A DNA stretch of 64,000 nucleotides from Phycisphaerales bacterium (GCA_027019265.1 JALUWX010000112.1:1-64000), one strand, 5' to 3'. Shown: positions 53,385 through 62,805, counted from the first letter of the stretch. Translations and numbers: made by a program. Notes: generated by a model from the sequence alone, not told the origin.

Positions 53385-54146
53385 ATGGGTGTCATCAAAC
53401 GCGCCGATCTCGAGACCTACCCAAGAGATGCGGTCCCCCTGGACCTCGGCGATCTCCATGCACGCGGTCAGGCGATCGTCCAGGCCGCGCAGGACCAGGC
53501 ACGCGCGATCCTCGAACACGCGAACTCCCAACGGGCTCTCCTCCTCAAGGGTGCGAGCAAGGAAGGGCACGCCGATGGGTTCGCGCGGGGGCTCGAGGAG
53601 GGGCGCGAACAGGGTCGTTCGGAGGGGATCGAGAGCGCGACACAGCAGCACGATGCTGAGCTCACGCAGCTCTCGGCGCAGTGGGCGAGCACCCTCGAAC
53701 AATGGGAGCAGGAACGACGGGACATGATGCTCGCCGCGAAGTCAGAGCTTGTCGATCTCGCCGCGCACATCGCGGCGAGGGTCATCAAACGCTCCGTCGA
53801 GCTCGACCCCGAGGTCGTCACGGACCAGCTCGACGACGTGCTCGAAACTCTCGTCGCGCCGACCAAACTCCGTCTGCATGTGAATCCCTCGGACCTCCCG
53901 CTCCTCGAGCGGGTCATGGGACCCATGGTCGAACGCTGCGCGATGTGCGAACACGCGACCCTCGTCGAAGATCCGAGCGTCGCGCCGGGTGGGGTCGTCG
54001 CGATGACATCCTCCGGCGGCGAGATCGATGCGTCGATCACGACCCAGCTCGACCGGATCGTTGCGGCGCTCATGCCCGCGCACCGAGGACCGGACTACGA
54101 CGAGCTTGTGGACGAAGACGACGAGTCATCGGAGTCCGCGGCGTGA
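53385..54146 (+). CDS. fliH: Flagellar export regulator FliH
   Basis: 253 residues. A long N-terminal helical part rich in Ala, Glu and Gln with the glycine repeat ADGFARGLEEGREQGRSEG typical of FliH (AxxxG helix packing), then the C-terminal FliH/V-ATPase E-like domain (LAAHIAARVIKRSVELDPEVV; EDPSVAPGGVVAMTSSGEID-like segment). It binds and inhibits FliI. The acidic tail DELVDEDDESSESAA is unusual but does not disturb the domain. The stop overlaps the fliI GTG. Confidence 0.88.
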   Translation: MGVIKRADLETYPRDAVPLDLGDLHARGQAIVQAAQDQARAILEHANSQRALLLKGASKEGHADGFARGLEEGREQGRSEGIESATQQHDAELTQLSAQWASTLEQWEQERRDMMLAAKSELVDLAAHIAARVIKRSVELDPEVVTDQLDDVLETLVAPTKLRLHVNPSDLPLLERVMGPMVERCAMCEHATLVEDPSVAPGGVVAMTSSGGEIDASITTQLDRIVAALMPAHRGPDYDELVDEDDESSESAA

Positions 54147-55531
54147 CCCTCCTCGCGCGTGAGATCGAGATCGTCGAACAGACCAACCCGCTCGGGATCC
54201 ACGGACGCATCAGCAGCGTGCGCGGCATGACCCTCCGCGCGACGGATCTCCCCGTCCCGATCGGATCCCTCGTCGAGATCAAGACACAGAACAATCAACC
54301 TGTCAGCGGCGAGGTCGTCGGGTTCGACTCCGGGGACGCGCTCGTCATGCTCTTCGCGCCCACGACGGGGGTCGTCCCGGGGGCGCGTGTGACGATGGAA
54401 AGGGTCCACCAGGTCGCGCCCGTGGGGGATCGTCTCCTCGGGCGGGTTGTCGATGGGCTGGGGCGCCCGATCGATCATCTCGGGACCGTCGCGGAGCGCG
54501 TCATGCGCCCCATCAACCCCGAACCCGTCGGGGCGATGCGCCGCGCACGGATCGAGACGGCGCTCCGGACGGGAGTCCGTGTGATCGACCTGATGACCCC
54601 CGTCGGGAGGGGGCAGCGCCTCGGGATCTTCGCCGGACCGGGGGTCGGGAAGTCCACCCTCCTCGGGCAGATCGCGCGCGGAACCGACGCCGACATCAAC
54701 GTCATCGCGCTCATCGGCGAGCGTGGTCGCGAGGTCCGGGACTTCATCGAGCACGCGCTCGGCGCTGAAGGGCTCGCGCGATCCGTCGTGATCGTCGCGA
54801 CGGGGGACGAATCCCCGCTCATGCGTATCCGTGCGGCCAAGCTCGCGTGCACCTGCGCGGAGTACTTCCGGGATCGGGGCAAAGACGTCCTCCTGATGAT
54901 GGACTCCATCACCCGCTTCGCGCACGCGCAGCGTCAGATCGGGCTCAGTGTCGGGGAGCCTCCGGCCACCAAGGGCTACACCCCGAGCGTGTTCGCCGCG
55001 CTCCCCGAGCTTCTCGAACGCGCGGGGACGATCGAGACCGAGGACGGCGTGGTCGGATCGATCACGGGGCTCTACACGATCCTTGTCGAGGGGGACGACA
55101 TGACCGAGCCCATCTCCGACGCGGCGCGCGGGATCCTCGATGGTCACATCATGCTCTCCCGCGCGATCGCGCACAAAGGACAGTTCCCGGCCGTCGATGT
55201 GCTCGACTCCGTTTCGCGTGTCGCGTCGCAGGTTTCGGACAACGCGCACCTCGCCGCTCGTCAGCAGATCGCGAAGCTCGTCGCGGCGTATCGGAAGATC
55301 GAGGATCTTGTTCAGATCGGCGCATACGCGCAGGGTTCGGACCCTGAAGCGGACACAGCGTTGGATCTAATCCCCGTCATCAACGAACTCCTCGCGCAGC
55401 GCGTCGATGAGCACGCGGACTTCGAGCAGGGGCGCGACATGCTCGTCAAGCTCGCGCTCCAGTCCGGGGATCTGATCCAACAGCGCCGGGCGATCGCGCA
55501 AGCGGGCAACACCCAGTCCAAGCCCGGTTGA
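54143..55531 (+). CDS. fliI: Flagellar export ATPase FliI
   Basis: 462 residues from a GTG at 54143 that overlaps the fliH stop (GTGA). F1-beta-like ATPase: Walker A GPGVGKST (residues 165-172), Walker B VLLMMDSITRFAHAQRQIGL, and the FliI-type DSVSRVASQV. Energises export through the FlhA/B gate. Longer upstream frame is antisense-like extension into fliH and is discarded. Confidence 0.95.
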   Translation: MTLLAREIEIVEQTNPLGIHGRISSVRGMTLRATDLPVPIGSLVEIKTQNNQPVSGEVVGFDSGDALVMLFAPTTGVVPGARVTMERVHQVAPVGDRLLGRVVDGLGRPIDHLGTVAERVMRPINPEPVGAMRRARIETALRTGVRVIDLMTPVGRGQRLGIFAGPGVGKSTLLGQIARGTDADINVIALIGERGREVRDFIEHALGAEGLARSVVIVATGDESPLMRIRAAKLACTCAEYFRDRGKDVLLMMDSITRFAHAQRQIGLSVGEPPATKGYTPSVFAALPELLERAGTIETEDGVVGSITGLYTILVEGDDMTEPISDAARGILDGHIMLSRAIAHKGQFPAVDVLDSVSRVASQVSDNAHLAARQQIAKLVAAYRKIEDLVQIGAYAQGSDPEADTALDLIPVINELLAQRVDEHADFEQGRDMLVKLALQSGDLIQQRRAIAQAGNTQSKPG

Positions 55532-55539
55532 GGTGAACG

Positions 55540-56016
55540 ATGCCCCCCTTCCGATTCAAGCTCCAGCCCGTGCTCGATCAGCGAGAACGAGAAGAACGCG
55601 AGGCGCAGCTCGCGCTGGCGCAGCTCGAACTCCAACGCGCGGAGATCGAGCGCGCGATCCGGAACCACCAGCTGAATATCGAGCGTGAGCAGCGCGAACT
55701 GGTGGCCGCGCTCGGCGCAGGATCCGGACCCGTGGACCTCGGATCCGCGAAGCTCCAGTCGAACTCCGCGATGCGCAATCGATTCGATGCGCAGCGGAGA
55801 GTGCTCGAGCTCCACGGGCTCATGGAGCGGATCGGCGCGGCGCGGAACGCACTCGCGCAGGCCGCCACGCGCCGCAAAGCCGTCGAGACGCTCCGTGAAA
55901 AGCAGCGTCAGGAGCACTTCAACAGGGAAAGCACAAGGGAAGCACGGGATCTTGACGATCTGAGTGTCATGCGATTCGCGCGTCCGAACCCGAACGGACT
56001 GGAGATCGACCGATGA
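55540..56016 (+). CDS. fliJ: Flagellar export protein FliJ
   Basis: 158 residues of continuous coiled coil (RFKLQPVLDQREREEREAQLALAQLELQ...), matching FliJ in length and place between fliI and the MotE/FlbB-like gene. The start PFRFKLQPVLDQRE is the family beginning. Stimulates FliI-FlhA coupling. The stop overlaps the next gene by ATGA. Confidence 0.85.
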   Translation: MPPFRFKLQPVLDQREREEREAQLALAQLELQRAEIERAIRNHQLNIEREQRELVAALGAGSGPVDLGSAKLQSNSAMRNRFDAQRRVLELHGLMERIGAARNALAQAATRRKAVETLREKQRQEHFNRESTREARDLDDLSVMRFARPNPNGLEIDR

Positions 56017-56705
56017 AAACCATGATCCGAGCCCTGACGATCATCGCGATCCTGAACCTGTGCGCCATCCTCGCGGGGGTCGGGTGGCTCATGATGACCC
56101 AGCGTATGGACAAGGCCCGGTTCACGGATGTCGTCGATGCGCTCAAGGAAACGATCCCCCAGGAAGCGGCGAGGATCAAGGCAGAGGAAGCGGAAGCCGC
56201 GCGCCTTGAAGCCGAGAAAGAGCCCGATCTCCCCGAAGTCGCGATGAGCGCGGACGAGCTCAACACCGTCCGTGTCGAGCTCACCCAGATCGACCGGGCG
56301 CGCCTGGAGCGGATGCAGCGCGAGATCCGGGATCTCCGCGACACCCTGCGCCGGGAGCGCGCGCTCCTCGCGAGCGAACGGACGGATCTCGAGAAGGAGC
56401 AGGCCGATTTCGATGCCATGCGCGAGCGTCTCGCTGAGATCGAAGGGTCCGAGCAGTTCACGAAAGCGCTCAACTCCATCTCCCAGATGGCTCCCAAAGA
56501 CGCCATGACCACCCTCGATTCGCTGATCAAGCAGGGTGAGATCGAGCAGGTCGTGTCCTACCTCTCCTCGATGGGGGATCGGATCCGAACCGATGTCCTG
56601 ACGCAGTTTGTCAAAGCGGGTCAGCCCGATTTGGCAGCCCAGTTGCTTGAGTCCGTCCGCACCAAAGGCCTTGAAGCCGCGCGTGTGGACGAACCCGAGC
56701 AATGA
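56013..56705 (+). CDS. MotE/FlbB-like motor scaffold protein
   Basis: 230 residues. An N-terminal membrane helix (RALTIIAILNLCAILAGVGWLMM), a long coiled coil (residues about 55-150) and a C-terminal globular MgtE_N-like domain (QMAPKDAMTTLDSLIKQGEIEQVVSYLSSMGDRIRTDVLTQF). This domain plan is that of MotE and spirochaetal FlbB, which recruit MotA/MotB in the periplasm. FlbB sits in the same operon position in Borrelia, after fliJ (flbA). Function here is inferred from architecture and position. Stop overlaps fliK by ATGA. Confidence 0.75.
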   Translation: MKTMIRALTIIAILNLCAILAGVGWLMMTQRMDKARFTDVVDALKETIPQEAARIKAEEAEAARLEAEKEPDLPEVAMSADELNTVRVELTQIDRARLERMQREIRDLRDTLRRERALLASERTDLEKEQADFDAMRERLAEIEGSEQFTKALNSISQMAPKDAMTTLDSLIKQGEIEQVVSYLSSMGDRIRTDVLTQFVKAGQPDLAAQLLESVRTKGLEAARVDEPEQ

Positions 56706-58048
56706 CCACGATCCAAACCACATCGACAACCCGAACCACCCCCACGGATGATGCGCGTCGCGGCGCACGCGCTGCGCCGAACAGCGCACCCGATGCGCCG
56801 GGGTTCTCCCAGCTCCTCGACAATCAACTCGCCGTGATCGATCCGAACGAGGAATCTCGGATCGACGAGCCGCAGCCCGACGAGGACACCCCGACGGACG
56901 AGCCCCGTTCGGAAGAGAACGAGCAAGCAGAACCCGATACGGGCACATCGGATGTCACGGATCTCGACACGGAGCGTGAATCCGATCAGGACCACGAACC
57001 CGTGTTCGATCCCAAACTCCTCCACAGCGCCCATATCCGATCCGCGCGGGATCTGGATTCGATCCTGAACAACGCGGCGCAGATCGATCTTTCCCGGATC
57101 TCGTCCGAGGAGCTCTCGACGACCCGGGTCCCAGCCGCTGATGTTCCGGAGACCCCCGAGCACCTGAAGCGCGAACCCATCGCGCACGATCAGCGCCCCA
57201 CGCGCACGATCCGGCGCGTGCCCCAGACCCCCAACACCCCCGCGATCGAATCACCACAACCCGGGAAGTCGGAACCCAGAACCGAGCCGGCTCAGACAGC
57301 CCTCCCCGAGCGATCGTCTCCTGAGCCCGTGACCCAGGCGCAGCCCGTCCAAGCGGCCGCGCAGAGCGCCGCCGTCAGCGTTGCGCAGACCACCCAACCA
57401 AGGGCTCAGTCCACCCCAGCCCAATCGAACCCGATCGGGGTCGTGAGCGCTCCCGGCGCAGTGCAATCCGCGAGCGGTTCAAGCAACACGGGAAACGGCG
57501 CCTCGCTCGATCTCGGCGCGCAGGGTCGTCCGCAGATCCTCAAGCCCACCACCCAGGAATCCACCGATCCCCACACCGCGCTCCGGAACCGGGTCGTGAA
57601 CCAGGTTTCCAAAGCGATGGCGAGTGTGATGAAGGAGGGTGGGGGATCGATGAAGCTCCGTCTCTCCCCCGAGCACCTGGGCGAACTGAACATCAAGCTC
57701 GAGCTGCGCAACGGGGTGCTCCGCGCCCGGGTCGAGACGAGCACGAACGAAGCAACGAAAGCCCTCGAAGAGGGGCTCCCCCAGCTCCGGGCCGCGCTCG
57801 AAGCACGCGGGGTGCGCGTCGATGAGCTCACGATCCAGCAATCCAGCGACACCACGGACGCCCCGAGCGACCCGGGATCCAACCCGGACGGGGATCTCTC
57901 GGACTCCGATCAGCGCGGACGGGACGATCGTCAGCGCCAAGACACCCAGACCCTCCCGGAAGACGATTCATCAGGCCCGATCAATGCGCCCGGGGCGCGA
58001 TCGACCCGAACCATCTGGACCCCCCTCGGGCTCGACGCGATCGCGTGA
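56702..58048 (+). CDS. fliK: Flagellar hook-length control protein FliK
   Basis: 448 residues. First 300 residues are low-complexity, Pro/Gln/Ser/Glu-rich, as normal for the molecular ruler. The C-terminal Flg_hook domain is GGGSMKLRLSPEHLGELNIKLELRNGVLRARVE and SMKL...TKALEEGLPQLRAALEARGVRVDELTI. It measures hook length and switches export specificity through FlhB. Acidic C-terminal tail. flgD follows after 23 bases. Confidence 0.9.
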   Translation: MTTIQTTSTTRTTPTDDARRGARAAPNSAPDAPGFSQLLDNQLAVIDPNEESRIDEPQPDEDTPTDEPRSEENEQAEPDTGTSDVTDLDTERESDQDHEPVFDPKLLHSAHIRSARDLDSILNNAAQIDLSRISSEELSTTRVPAADVPETPEHLKREPIAHDQRPTRTIRRVPQTPNTPAIESPQPGKSEPRTEPAQTALPERSSPEPVTQAQPVQAAAQSAAVSVAQTTQPRAQSTPAQSNPIGVVSAPGAVQSASGSSNTGNGASLDLGAQGRPQILKPTTQESTDPHTALRNRVVNQVSKAMASVMKEGGGSMKLRLSPEHLGELNIKLELRNGVLRARVETSTNEATKALEEGLPQLRAALEARGVRVDELTIQQSSDTTDAPSDPGSNPDGDLSDSDQRGRDDRQRQDTQTLPEDDSSGPINAPGARSTRTIWTPLGLDAIA

Positions 58049-58071
58049 CGGGCAACGGATAGGAGCGTGAC

Positions 58072-58614
58072 ATGAGCGCCATTTCAGGTTTCTACAACAA
58101 CACCGCGAACTCCGGCGATGCGCTCGGGAGTCTCTCGAGCGACGAGTTCCTCCAGATCATCTTCACGGAGCTCCAGAACCAGGACCCGCTCGAACCCCAG
58201 GACACGGGCGCGACTCTCGAACAGCTCGCGACCCTCCGATCGATCGAGTCGGACACCCAGATGGTCGATTCGCTCGAGACTCTGGTCCGTCAGAGCGAGT
58301 TCGCCGCTGCGTCGAGCCTCATCGGGAATCTTGTCTCGGGGATCACGATCGACAACTCGCGCGTCGCGGACCTCGTCATCTCGGTCACCCAGACAAGCGA
58401 GGGCCCGCTCCTCAACCTCTTCGACGGCTCGCGCATGTTCTTCGACAACGTTGACGAGATCATCGGCCCGGTCGATACCACCGATCCTGTCGATGACACC
58501 GACGACCCGGACGATCCGGACGGGGTCGATGACAATGACGATACCGATGACGTTGACGACACCGACGATCCGGACGGCTCCGACGGGACCGACGACGGGG
58601 ACGACACCCCTTGA
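58072..58614 (+). CDS. flgD: Flagellar hook scaffold FlgD with acidic repeat tail
   Basis: 180 residues. SSDEFLQIIFTELQNQDPLEPQDT and LEQLATLRSIESDTQMVDSLETL are the FlgD N-terminal export and capping signature. The usual C-terminal FlgD-Ig/Tudor domain is missing: residues about 127-180 consist almost only of Asp, Thr, Pro, Gly and Val (DDTDDPDDPDGVDDNDDTDD). The length matches the shortest FlgD forms. The tail is discussed separately. The stop TTGA overlaps the start of the next gene. Confidence 0.88.
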   Translation: MSAISGFYNNTANSGDALGSLSSDEFLQIIFTELQNQDPLEPQDTGATLEQLATLRSIESDTQMVDSLETLVRQSEFAAASSLIGNLVSGITIDNSRVADLVISVTQTSEGPLLNLFDGSRMFFDNVDEIIGPVDTTDPVDDTDDPDDPDGVDDNDDTDDVDDTDDPDGSDGTDDGDDTP

Positions 58615-59102
58615 CCCTCATCGATCCCTCAGCGCTGCTCGCGAAGCTGGGCGCGGGGGTCGATCCGACGGATCGCCCGCGCGAGCCGATCTCCCGTGAC
58701 TTCGCTGATGTGCTCGACCGAGTGAATCGCGGATCCACGAGCGGGATACCCGTTGTCTTCGATCCGCATATCCCGCAGAGCACGATCGATCCCGACACCA
58801 TCGGGCGTGCCGCGGATCTTGCGACCATCCGAGGGGTCCGATCCGCGCTCGTCGATCTCGGGGGGTCGATCCTGCGCGTCGATGTCGCGGAGCGGCGCGT
58901 CGAAGCGCAGTTCGATCCTCGCACAGAGCTCGTCATCGACGGGATCGACGGCTACGTGCGCCCGCAAAGCCCACGATCACAGAACGATGCAGACTCCGCG
59001 ATCGATTCGTCGGACCGAATCACCAGATCCCGGGTCGGACCGGCACGCGATATGCGAAACGCATCGCTCGTGCACGCGCTCAGCGATCAGACACATCCGT
59101 AG
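58611..59102 (+). CDS. Flagellar operon protein between flgD and flgE
   Basis: 163 residues from a TTG at 58611, overlapping the flgD stop. In the centre DTIGRAADLATIRGVRSALVDLGGSILRVDVAERRVEAQFD resembles the short flagellar operon proteins found between flgD and flgE in Firmicutes and spirochaetes (TIGR02530 type: KAAEKG-LVLLDDLAFIVSVKNRTVVTA). Terminal parts are disordered. Role unknown. The match is by pattern and place only. Confidence 0.55.
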   Translation: MTLIDPSALLAKLGAGVDPTDRPREPISRDFADVLDRVNRGSTSGIPVVFDPHIPQSTIDPDTIGRAADLATIRGVRSALVDLGGSILRVDVAERRVEAQFDPRTELVIDGIDGYVRPQSPRSQNDADSAIDSSDRITRSRVGPARDMRNASLVHALSDQTHP

Positions 59103-59141
59103 TTCATCCGTGCGGCGCACGAGCGCCAGGAGTCCCAAAGT

Positions 59142-60875
59142 ATGGCTTCAACCGCAGCACTCTTCACCGGGCTCACCGGGCTCAACACCAACTCGCGCAA
59201 GCTCGACATCATCGGCAACAACATCGCGAACGTGAACACCACCGCGTTCAAGTCCTCCCGCGCGATTTTCGAAACCCTCTTCTACAGGAACCTCGGGCTC
59301 GGGACCGCGCCGGGGACAACCTCCGGCGGGGTCAACCCACGACAGGTCGGGAACGGGGTCGGGATCGGGGGGATCCAGAGAGACTTCAACTCCGGGACCA
59401 TCACCGCGTCCGGCGACTTCCGGGACATGGCCATCGACGGCTCCGGGTTCTTCATCGTCGAACGAGGGAACTCCACCTTCTACACACGCGCGGGATCGTT
59501 CCGTCAGGACACCGAGGACAACCTCACCTCCGTCAGCGGCGAACGCTTGCTCGGATACGCCGTGGACGACAACTACAACATCCTCACGGGGAACCTCGTC
59601 CCCATCAACGTCCCCGTCGGGAAGGTCACCATCGCAGAAGAGACCGACAACGTCTCAATTGTCGGGAACCTCAACAAGTCCGGGGACATCCCCACCCAGG
59701 GATCCGTAATCGATCTCATGGGGGGAGCGCTCACGGGCGCCACCATCCTCGGCGGGGGGTTCATCAACTCGACATCGCTCCTCGTGAATATCGATGACGC
59801 GAGCAACCCGGGTAACGCGCAGTTCAGCGCCGGCGAAACCATCAGACTCTCCTCCGACGCGACCAAAGGCGGCGGCGATGTCGCCGAGGCCGAACTCACG
59901 ATCACCGCGACCACGTCCGTTCAGGATCTCATGGACTTCCTCGACAACGCGCTCGGGATCCAGGACATCGGGGGCGCCAACCCCGACGGGCTCACCCCCG
60001 GGGTGACCGTCGATCCCATGACCGGGATTATCCGGATCGTCGGGAACACGGGAACCGAGAACAACATCGCGATGCTCACGGGGGACATCGAGCACATCGC
60101 CGCCGACGGCACCACTTCGCTCGGGTCCGCATTCGAAGTGTCGCAGGTCCAGGAGGCCGACGGCGAATCCGTCCGGACCACGATCTCCGTCTTCGACTCG
60201 CTCGGTGAATCGATCCTCGTCGATCTCGTCATGGTCCTCGATTCGACCCCCGACACGGGACCCGTGTGGCGCTACTACGTCGAGTCCGACATGGACACCG
60301 ACCCGGATACCGCGATCGCGACGGGGACGATCGCGTTCGACAACGAGGGTCAGCTCGATCCCGACGCGCTCCCTCTGAGCATCACCGTCGATCGGATCAA
60401 CACGGGCGCGGACAACCCCCTCTCGTTCAATGTTCACTTCACGTCCGATTCCGGATCGACCACCTCACTCGCGACCGATTCGAGCATCATCGGGCTCACC
60501 ACCGATGGGCTCCCCCCGGGGACCCTCGAGACATTCGGGACCGGGAACGACGGGATGATCATCGGCCGCTTCTCCAACGGCGCGACGCGCATCATGGGTC
60601 AGGTCGTCCTCGCGAACTTCTCCAACCCGGCCGGGCTCGTTGATGAAGGGGGGAACCTCTTCTCCACGGGTCCCAACTCAGGTCCCGCCGCCGTCGCGAA
60701 CCCGGGTCAGCTTGGGCTCGGTGTCGTCGTCTCGGGCGCGCTCGAAGGATCCAACGTCGATCTCGGACGAGAGTTCACGGAGATGATCCTGACCTCGACC
60801 GGGTACAGCGCGTCGTCCCGTGTGATCAGGACCACCGACGAACTGCTCCAGCAGCTCCTCGTGCTCGGCCGATAA
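59142..60875 (+). CDS. flgE: Flagellar hook protein FlgE
   Basis: 577 residues. N-terminal NSRKLDIIGNNIANVNTTAFKSSR, the central MAIDGSGFFIVERG, and the C-terminal EFTEMILTSTGYSASSRVIRTTDELLQQLLVL are hook-family marks. The variable middle (residues about 170-330) has an inserted beta-rich domain, common in hooks of this length. AGGAG precedes the ATG. Confidence 0.92.
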   Translation: MASTAALFTGLTGLNTNSRKLDIIGNNIANVNTTAFKSSRAIFETLFYRNLGLGTAPGTTSGGVNPRQVGNGVGIGGIQRDFNSGTITASGDFRDMAIDGSGFFIVERGNSTFYTRAGSFRQDTEDNLTSVSGERLLGYAVDDNYNILTGNLVPINVPVGKVTIAEETDNVSIVGNLNKSGDIPTQGSVIDLMGGALTGATILGGGFINSTSLLVNIDDASNPGNAQFSAGETIRLSSDATKGGGDVAEAELTITATTSVQDLMDFLDNALGIQDIGGANPDGLTPGVTVDPMTGIIRIVGNTGTENNIAMLTGDIEHIAADGTTSLGSAFEVSQVQEADGESVRTTISVFDSLGESILVDLVMVLDSTPDTGPVWRYYVESDMDTDPDTAIATGTIAFDNEGQLDPDALPLSITVDRINTGADNPLSFNVHFTSDSGSTTSLATDSSIIGLTTDGLPPGTLETFGTGNDGMIIGRFSNGATRIMGQVVLANFSNPAGLVDEGGNLFSTGPNSGPAAVANPGQLGLGVVVSGALEGSNVDLGREFTEMILTSTGYSASSRVIRTTDELLQQLLVLGR

Positions 60876-60929
60876 CTCCACTGGACCGTCCACCGACGGG
60901 TCCGAGAAGATCGAGCGTTGGAGCGCCCC

Positions 60930-61127
60930 ATGATCCGTGTCACGAGACTCAACGATCGACCGTTCGTGATCAACGCGGACCTCATCCGAACGATCGAGCA
61001 GAATCCCGACACCATCATCACCCTCGTTTCGGGGGAGCACCTGGTCGTGAAAGAGTCCATGGACACGATCATCGAGCGGGTCATCGAGTACGGGCGACAC
61101 CTCCGGAAGCTCACCCCTCCCACCTGA
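60930..61127 (+). CDS. flbD: Flagellar protein FlbD (SwrD family)
   Basis: 65 residues from the ATG at 60930. MIRVTRLNDRPFVINADLIRTIEQNPDTIITLVSGEHLVVKES is the whole FlbD/SwrD signature. It supports stator function (swarming power) in Bacillus, and sits between flgE and motA in spirochaetes and Firmicutes as here. Confidence 0.92.
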   Translation: MIRVTRLNDRPFVINADLIRTIEQNPDTIITLVSGEHLVVKESMDTIIERVIEYGRHLRKLTPPT

Positions 61128-61175
61128 CCATCCGATACCAATCGAGCGGATCCCCCGAGATCCCTGCAGATCTGG

Positions 61176-61230
61176 TCAAGCCACCATCCATGCCCACCGA
61201 TAGACCACAAGTCCCCCATGGACGGGGGAC
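61176..61230 (+). promoter_or_regulatory. Sigma-28 (FliA) promoter and leader hairpin of motAB
   Basis: TCAAGCCA (61176-61183), 12 bases, ACCGATAG (61196-61203): spacing identical to the other two sites, with two weaker bases in the -10. A perfect 7-bp hairpin GTCCCCC / GGGGGAC with loop ATGGAC (61211-61230) begins at the expected start site. GGAGG then precedes the GTG at 61246. Confidence 0.65.
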
Positions 61231-61245
61231 CTTGGAGGTGTCGCC

Positions 61246-62028
61246 GTGGATCTTGCGACTGTTGGTGGACTCGGTATCGCGTTGGTTTCCGTGATGCTCG
61301 CAATCGTGTTGGGCGGGGGGAATCCGCTCGCACTGATCAACATCCCGTCGGTTGTCGTCGTGTTCGGCGGAACCGCCGGCGCGGTCGTCTGCGCCTTCCC
61401 CCTTGCAAAGTCGCTCGGGCTCCCCAAACTCGTGATGAAGGCCGTCTTCGGGTCCACCCCCGACCCGGCCGAGACGATCCGCGACATCGTCAAGTACGCC
61501 GAAATCGCCCGTCGTGAAGGCATCCTCTCCCTCGAGAACCACATCGGTGACATGAAGGATGAGTTCATCGTCCGCGGGATCAAGATGGCCGTTGACGGCA
61601 CCGACCCCGAACTCATCCGTGAGATCATGGAGACCGAGCTCGAATCCCTCATGGAACGACACATGCAGGGCAAGATGGTCCTCGATCAGTTCGGGAAGTA
61701 CGCGCCCGCCTTCGGGATGATCGGGACCCTCATGGGTCTCATCTTCATGCTCGGGTCCATGGAAGATCCCTCCACCATCGGCCCGTCCATGGCCGTCGCG
61801 CTCATCACGACCCTCTACGGCGCGGTCATCGCGAACGGGTTCGCGGGACCTATCGCCGACAAGCTCTACGCGAAGGACCAGGAAGAGGTGATGCTCAAGA
61901 CCATCATCATCGCCGGGGTCATGTCCATCCAATCCGGCGACAACCCGCGCGTCGTCGAGAGCAAGCTGCTGACCTACCTCCCGCCGGCGGACCGTGTCGC
62001 CTTCGGCGACGACGCGCAGGCCGCGTAA
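61246..62028 (+). CDS. motA: Flagellar motor stator protein MotA
   Basis: 260 residues from the GTG at 61246 (GGAGG upstream). Four membrane helices: LGIALVSVMLAIVLGG, VVVVFGGTAGAVVCAFPLAK, PAFGMIGTLMGLIFMLGSM and VALITTLYGAVIANGFAGPI. A cytoplasmic loop of charged residues contacts FliG. Proton- or sodium-conducting with MotB. motB follows after 12 bases. Confidence 0.95.
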   Translation: MDLATVGGLGIALVSVMLAIVLGGGNPLALINIPSVVVVFGGTAGAVVCAFPLAKSLGLPKLVMKAVFGSTPDPAETIRDIVKYAEIARREGILSLENHIGDMKDEFIVRGIKMAVDGTDPELIREIMETELESLMERHMQGKMVLDQFGKYAPAFGMIGTLMGLIFMLGSMEDPSTIGPSMAVALITTLYGAVIANGFAGPIADKLYAKDQEEVMLKTIIIAGVMSIQSGDNPRVVESKLLTYLPPADRVAFGDDAQAA

Positions 62029-62040
62029 AGGAGGACGGCG

Positions 62041-62787
62041 ATGGGCAAGAAGAAAAAAGAAGCGCCCAAAGCAGAAGTCCCCGAATGGGTCGTCACCTTC
62101 GGCGACCTCATGTCGCTCCTCCTCTGCTTCTTCGTGCTCCTCGTCTCCTTCTCCGAGATGAAGAAGCCGCGTGAGTACCAGAAAGTCATCGACGCGATCA
62201 AAGAATCCCTCGGGGTCGAAGGCGGGCTCGGGCTCGCGCGCCTCATCGAGTCCACCGACAACTCCATGGTCTCGTTCAAAGAAGAGCGAGCACAGCGGGA
62301 CGGACAGAAGAAATCCACCAACGAGAACACCGACCCCAATGTCCAGGGACGACAGACCATGGTCTCAATCGTCCAGGAAGGCGCGAGACACGCCATCGGC
62401 GGCTCCATCGAGTTCGAAGTGGGGGACTACCAGCTCTCCAAGGTCGCGCAGGACACCATCCGTGACGCGATCGCGCCCAAAATCCGAGGGCTCAACTACA
62501 TCTGCCCCATCGTGGGACACGCATGGGGCTTGGAAGAGAAAAGGTCCGGGCTGAGCTACGACGAACTCGCCTACAAGCGTGCGCTCGCCGTCAAGGAGTA
62601 TCTGGTCCGAGAATGCGCCGTGGACGCACAGATCTTGCGGGTTGAATCGGCATCCAACACCGAACCCATGTCGCTCGACCAGGGCTCCGGGCAAGTCGGG
62701 GTCTCGAACCGCCGAGTTCAGGTCTATCAGACCGGACGGACGATCGAGCAGGTCCACCCGGACCCGAACTTCACCGGATCGGACTGA
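62041..62787 (+). CDS. motB: Flagellar motor stator protein MotB
   Basis: 248 residues. One membrane helix holds the ion-binding Asp22 in VTFGDLMSLLLCFFVLLVSFSE. Preceded by a Lys-rich start. The OmpA-like peptidoglycan-binding domain spans about residues 120-230 (FEVGDYQLSKVAQDTIRDA; YKRALAVKEYLVRECAVD). It anchors the stator to the wall. AGGAGG lies seven bases before the ATG. Confidence 0.94.
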   Translation: MGKKKKEAPKAEVPEWVVTFGDLMSLLLCFFVLLVSFSEMKKPREYQKVIDAIKESLGVEGGLGLARLIESTDNSMVSFKEERAQRDGQKKSTNENTDPNVQGRQTMVSIVQEGARHAIGGSIEFEVGDYQLSKVAQDTIRDAIAPKIRGLNYICPIVGHAWGLEEKRSGLSYDELAYKRALAVKEYLVRECAVDAQILRVESASNTEPMSLDQGSGQVGVSNRRVQVYQTGRTIEQVHPDPNFTGSD

Positions 62788-62805
62788 TCGAACGAGGGAC
62801 CGAGC

